From assembly GCA_025351125.1 (NCBI GenBank), contig JANXWN010000294.1, forward strand, positions 1 through 10,771: 10,771 bases of DNA. The letters run 5' to 3'. A model generated the notes under the pieces. The model was not told the origin of the DNA. It did not search any database and saw nothing but the letters and a program-made list of their open reading frames with translations. Positions within the stretch are counted from its first letter, which is position 1. The number at the start of each line of letters is the position of its first letter. This stretch comes from Caulobacteraceae bacterium (GTDB lineage Bacteria; Pseudomonadota; Alphaproteobacteria; Caulobacterales; Caulobacteraceae). Below are positions 7,650 to 10,771 of this stretch, piece after piece. Made by a program: the position numbers and the translations under genes.

Positions 7650-8615
7650 TCACGCGGCGAATTCGATCCCCGTCATCGCCTCGGAGGCCGCCCACAAAGT
7701 CGCCGCTTGAGCGGGATCGATGGCGTGGGGGCGCACGCCGCTGAATGGGGCGAGGCCGTCGTGCCACAGCGCCGCGATATCGCAATCTTCGCAATACACG
7801 CCGCCCTTTCCGACCAACATGGGCGAGGTGGCGCACCACACGCTGGTGGCGGCGCCTTGTTCGACGGTCTTGAACCCGGGATTAAGCTGACCTTGCGCGT
7901 CATACCAGCCCATCGCCACCTGTTCCTGCATCGTCAAATGACGTTGTAACGGCGTGCGGATGCCGCCGGGGTGAACGGCGAAGGCGCGAATGCCGAACGG
8001 CTCGCCCAGACGATCCAAATGCACGGCGAAAAGAGCGTTCGCCGATTTAGCTTGACCGTAGGCGGACCATTTTTCATAGGGCCGGTGATGGAAGTGCGGG
8101 TCCTCGAAATTGACCCCGCCCCGAGCGTGGCCGATCGACGAGAGCGACACCACGCGCGCGCCGTCGCCCGCCGCTTTAATCAGCGGCCACAGTAAAGCGG
8201 TCATCTGAAAGTGGCCCAAGTGATTGGTCGCAAACTGGCTTTCAAAGCCACGCGCGTCGCGGGTCAAGGCGTTGGCCATGACGGCGGCGTTGTTAATCAA
8301 GATATCAAGCCGTGGGGTAGCCTTGGCCAGAGCAACGGCGAAGGCCGCGATGGAGTCTGGTTCCGATAGGTCGAGTGGCAATATTGCGGCCACTTCGACC
8401 CCTGTCAGATCGGACGCCGCGGTTTGGGGGCGCCGCGCGGCAACAAATACCTTGGCCCCGGCGGCCGCCAGAGCACGAACGGTTTCACGCCCCAAGCCCG
8501 AATATCCGCCGGTTACCACGGCGGTCTTTCCCGTCAAATCAACGCCTTGCATCACCTCGTCGGCGGTGCTTCGCATACCGAAACCACTCGGAATCGGGGC
8601 TTGCTGTGAGGGCAT
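7650..8615 (-). CDS. Short-chain dehydrogenase/reductase (SDR)
   Basis: This 321-residue SDR resembles the retinol-dehydrogenase/protochlorophyllide-reductase-like oxidoreductases. The cofactor motif TGGYSGLG is at 35-42. NNAA, the variant of NNAG, is at 108-111, the active-site Asn is probably Asn131, Ser160 is in SLSSIGH, and the catalytic pair is Tyr186/Lys190 in YGQAK. It should perform an NAD(P)(H)-dependent carbonyl/alcohol conversion; the substrate cannot be deduced. ATG 8615 is chosen because the family starts with a short leader of the kind seen here (IPSGFG followed by STADEV). The frame stays open upstream to 8984, but that part is antisense to the EF-hand gene and resembles no SDR sequence. 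The gene is divergent from the EF-hand gene and 57 bases upstream of the FAD-dehydrogenase gene. Confidence 0.92.
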   Translation of the reverse strand: MPSQQAPIPSGFGMRSTADEVMQGVDLTGKTAVVTGGYSGLGRETVRALAAAGAKVFVAARRPQTAASDLTGVEVAAILPLDLSEPDSIAAFAVALAKATPRLDILINNAAVMANALTRDARGFESQFATNHLGHFQMTALLWPLIKAAGDGARVVSLSSIGHARGGVNFEDPHFHHRPYEKWSAYGQAKSANALFAVHLDRLGEPFGIRAFAVHPGGIRTPLQRHLTMQEQVAMGWYDAQGQLNPGFKTVEQGAATSVWCATSPMLVGKGGVYCEDCDIAALWHDGLAPFSGVRPHAIDPAQAATLWAASEAMTGIEFAA

Positions 8616-8799
8616 TGGGTTATCCGTGTGCAGCTTGGTCGCGTTAAGCGTTTCGTGGTCCTTAGGGCGCCCGTCGCGGGTTTGCAAAGGGCCGTGCGCC
8701 GAGGTTTTCTGGCGATTGGGTCCGATATGGCTATGGCCCCAAATCCTTCGCGCGTCGTATAACCCTTGATCGTCGGCAAAAATCGGCTTGGAGTGAAAC
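8616..8799. other. Divergent intergenic region between the SDR and EF-hand genes
   Basis: This 184-base region must hold the promoters of both divergent genes. A TATAAC at 8758-8763 could be a -10 element for the EF-hand gene, but no matching -35 is evident. I found no EcfG motif and no strong hairpin. The minus-strand frame is open throughout, which I judge to be a by-product of high GC. Confidence 0.4.
8790..8793 (+). promoter_or_regulatory. Ribosome binding site of the EF-hand gene
   Basis: GGAG stands 6 bases before ATG 8800. It supports that start, which also gives a complete signal peptide. Confidence 0.65.
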
Positions 8800-9540
8800 A
8801 TGTCCCCCACCCGGCGCCGATCAATCGTCAGCTTTCTGGCCTTTGGCCTTGGGGCCTCCGTTTTCGGGGCCTCAGCATTGGCGCCGCGTCTTCTTTGGGC
8901 CAAGCCCGCCGCGGCGCCGGACGACGACGACGACGCGCCGCCCAATGTTTTTTTTAGCCCGCACGGCCAGCCGTTCCGCGCCAAAACCGGCGCGCCCTAT
9001 CCCGTCGTGGATTGGTTCAAGCAGGCCGACAAAAATACCGACGGCAAGATCGATCGCGCGGAATTTCTCGCGGACGCGGAAACATTTTTTGGCAAGCTTG
9101 ATTTGAACCATGACGGGGTGCTCAGCCGCTACGAGGTGCGAATTTACGAGCACAATATCGCGCCGGAAATCCTCGGCGGGCGGGTGCGCGTCAGCTTGGC
9201 GGGCGCCGCGCGGTTGTGGTTGGCGCAAGTCGACCGACCGGGGCCGATCGATCCCGGCGGCGGGGGCGGATCGTCGGACGATACGCCGGAGAAAGAACAT
9301 CTGGACGTGTCAGGCCAAGGCGCGGCGCCGTTCGGCCTGTTCGAAGAGCCTGAACCACTCTTGGCGGCGGACTTGAACCTTGACGGCTTGATTCGCAAAA
9401 GTAACTTTTTGAAGGTGGCCGGCGATCATTTTTCCGCGCTGGACATTGATAACGAGGGGTTTTTAACGCTGACGAAACTACCAAAGACGCCGATGCAAAA
9501 GTTGGTCGAGAAATCGCAAAGAGGGCGCCGACGCGCTTAG
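8800..9540 (+). CDS. Exported EF-hand calcium-binding protein with Tat-like signal
   Basis: This 246-residue protein begins with a twin-arginine-like signal peptide: Arg5-Arg6-Arg7, then SIVSFLAFG and a hydrophobic stretch to about residue 33, with likely cleavage near the Ala-Lys-Pro-Ala at 34-37. An acidic Asp run follows (41-45). There are four EF-hand loops in two pairs. EF1, D77-K-N-T-D-G-K-I-D-R-A-E88, and EF2, D101-L-N-H-D-G-V-L-S-R-Y-E112, are canonical, with calcium ligands at positions 1, 3, 5 and 12. EF3 (191-202, ending in Asn) and EF4 (215-226, ending in Lys, Glu at position 5) lack the bidentate Glu and probably bind poorly. A Gly-rich linker (153-157) separates the pairs. A basic tail (RGRRRA) closes the chain. 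There is no enzymatic domain, so it may be a periplasmic calcium buffer, sensor or structural protein. It is divergent from the SDR gene and convergent with the glycosyltransferase gene (34 bases between stops). Confidence 0.85.
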   Translation: MSPTRRRSIVSFLAFGLGASVFGASALAPRLLWAKPAAAPDDDDDAPPNVFFSPHGQPFRAKTGAPYPVVDWFKQADKNTDGKIDRAEFLADAETFFGKLDLNHDGVLSRYEVRIYEHNIAPEILGGRVRVSLAGAARLWLAQVDRPGPIDPGGGGGSSDDTPEKEHLDVSGQGAAPFGLFEEPEPLLAADLNLDGLIRKSNFLKVAGDHFSALDIDNEGFLTLTKLPKTPMQKLVEKSQRGRRRA

Positions 9541-9574
9541 ATGCCGCGTCACCGCTTTTGCGCCATGCCGTTTT

Positions 9575-10771
9575 TTAGCCCTCACAACCGTCACGCATGA
9601 TGTTTCGCCGGGCCTGCGAGACGTAAAATATCGCATAGGACGTTTTCGGCGAGGCGGTGTCGGTTCGGCTAAATTCACCCAGCGGCTGGACGCGATCGAA
9701 ACATCGGTTCAAGGCCGCGCGGCCCGCGCGACGGGCAAGATCGACGACCAGGCCCGGTTTCGAAAAATCAATCGTTTGACCGGCCGCCAATGTGGTCCAT
9801 CGTTCGCGTTCCGTGAGTTGCAGGACGGGCGCGCGTATGGCGTCTTCGTCCGCCAGTTGAGCGGCGGCGCCGTAGCTGAGCGTCCCGATCCAGGCCGCGC
9901 CTGATTGTCGGCGCACCGTCTCGAGGCGCGCGGCGAATGTGGGCCAACCGCGAACCGGCGCGGTCAGATCGCCGACCCATCGCAATCTGTCGCTCGAAAG
10001 CGCCAGCCCGACGAAGGCTGCCCCGATGATGGCCGCCGCCACAATCGGCGCCGCCAACGCCAAATCTCGCCAGAGGCGGCGGCGGCTCAAGTGTTCCGCG
10101 GCGCCGGCGGCGTATACGGCCAAGGCCGGATAGATTGGCGCCGCCCAGTGCGCTTGCACGCGATCGTGCAAGCTATGGACCAGGAGGTAAACCACAAACG
10201 GCGCGCTGGTTGCGATCAACGGCGCCATCGCGGGTGTGGTTGGGCGATCTTGCCGCGTCGACGCGATAAAGGCCTTGCCAACAAAGATCGCGATCAGCGG
10301 ATTGACCAGCAAAAACTGTCCGATCACCAACTCGACCAGATAGCGGGGTGCAAATCGATGCGGTGTGACGCGCCCGAACTGCTTGTGAAACGTCAGCCAA
10401 TGGTGGTGGGCGTTCCACTCGACGTTGAGCCCAAACAATCCGGCCGCGATCAAACAGGCCAGCCACGGGCCTGATCGACCCAGCTGCGCTCGGAGCGTTG
10501 GCGTGGACATCAGCCAGGTGAAAATGCCCGGCGCCAAAAACAACGCTGAATATTTCGACAGGCTCGCGAGGCCCGCCGCGAGACCGGCCGCCACCCACCA
10601 GCGCCAGGACGAGGATCTAACCGCGCGCAACACGCACACCAAGGTCGTGAGCCAAAACAAACTGGCGGGCGCGTCGGGGACAGCCAAAAAACCCCCGGCC
10701 AGCGGCAACAACATGACATTGAACCACAGCCCCGCGCGCGCCGCCGTTGCCCGGTTTGCGCCCAGCAGCGC
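9575..10771 (-). CDS. GT39/ArnT-like membrane glycosyltransferase (N-terminus beyond window)
   Basis: The minus-strand frame is open from the stop at 9575-9577 to the right edge, about 398 residues. The ATG at 10714 is unlikely to be the start, because the upstream codons (ALLGANRATAARAGLWFNV) continue a typical family sequence. The family resemblance is to PMT/ArnT (GT39/GT83) enzymes, which move a sugar from a polyprenyl-phosphate carrier to lipid or protein on the periplasmic face. Support includes PDAP just before a membrane helix (family motif PDAPL), a helix ending in SLSKYSALFL, and the AHWAAPIYPALAVYA element, which parallels N-W-P-A-P in the family. About seven or eight hydrophobic segments are followed by a soluble C-terminal domain of about 120 residues. 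The catalytic Asp/Glu loop lies in the missing N-terminus, so activity cannot be judged. Acceptor and sugar are unknown. Confidence 0.85.
   Translation of the reverse strand, partial: ALLGANRATAARAGLWFNVMLLPLAGGFLAVPDAPASLFWLTTLVCVLRAVRSSSWRWWVAAGLAAGLASLSKYSALFLAPGIFTWLMSTPTLRAQLGRSGPWLACLIAAGLFGLNVEWNAHHHWLTFHKQFGRVTPHRFAPRYLVELVIGQFLLVNPLIAIFVGKAFIASTRQDRPTTPAMAPLIATSAPFVVYLLVHSLHDRVQAHWAAPIYPALAVYAAGAAEHLSRRRLWRDLALAAPIVAAAIIGAAFVGLALSSDRLRWVGDLTAPVRGWPTFAARLETVRRQSGAAWIGTLSYGAAAQLADEDAIRAPVLQLTERERWTTLAAGQTIDFSKPGLVVDLARRAGRAALNRCFDRVQPLGEFSRTDTASPKTSYAIFYVSQARRNIMRDGCEG

Noticed and set aside
8616..8984. N-terminal extension of the SDR by 123 residues
   Set aside because: It runs antisense through the signal peptide and acidic run of the EF-hand gene and does not resemble an SDR N-terminus, while ATG 8615 gives a typical family start.
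9541..9576. Possible terminator between the EF-hand and glycosyltransferase genes
   Set aside because: There is a run of six T at 9571-9576, but only a 3-base stem (CGC-TTTT-GCG) precedes it, so I do not call a terminator.

Overview
The window is a GC-rich chromosomal segment from what is most likely an alphaproteobacterium. Three things support this: an HWE-family sensor kinase, a single-domain receiver of the alphaproteobacterial 'FAT GUY' type, and a near-ideal EcfG (general stress response) promoter, GGAAC-N16-CGTT, in front of one gene. I cannot name the species. I see no tRNA, rRNA, insertion sequence, phage gene, CRISPR array or replication origin.

Left part (1-5735), signalling. A truncated lipoprotein gene runs off the left edge on the minus strand. 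Divergent from it, a stand-alone CheB-type methylesterase without a receiver domain lies behind the EcfG-type promoter. It converges on a two-gene minus-strand operon. That operon encodes a 1340-residue CheB-CheR-PAS-coiled-coil-PAS-PAS-PAS-HWE kinase and, overlapping its stop codon by 8 bases, a 129-residue receiver. No MCP, CheA, CheW or CheY is present. The set therefore looks like a sensory phosphorelay with chemotaxis-type methylation/demethylation modules attached, plausibly tied to stress signalling. This is the most interesting system in the window.

Intergenic 5736-5972. This 237-base stretch holds a palindrome (ATGGTC-N6-GACCAT) next to the kinase start with further copies of the half-site. 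It also holds a terminator-like hairpin pointing along the plus strand, where no gene precedes it, and a second, weaker hairpin of the same orientation.

Middle (5973-8615), redox enzymes on the minus strand. A short-chain dehydrogenase/reductase is followed after 57 bases by an uncharacterised FAD-dependent dehydrogenase of the COG2509 type. They may be co-transcribed.

Right part (8800-10771). An exported EF-hand protein with a twin-arginine-like signal peptide lies on the plus strand, divergent from the SDR. It converges on a GT39/ArnT-like membrane glycosyltransferase whose N-terminus lies beyond the right edge. No stretch longer than 300 bases lacks a gene.
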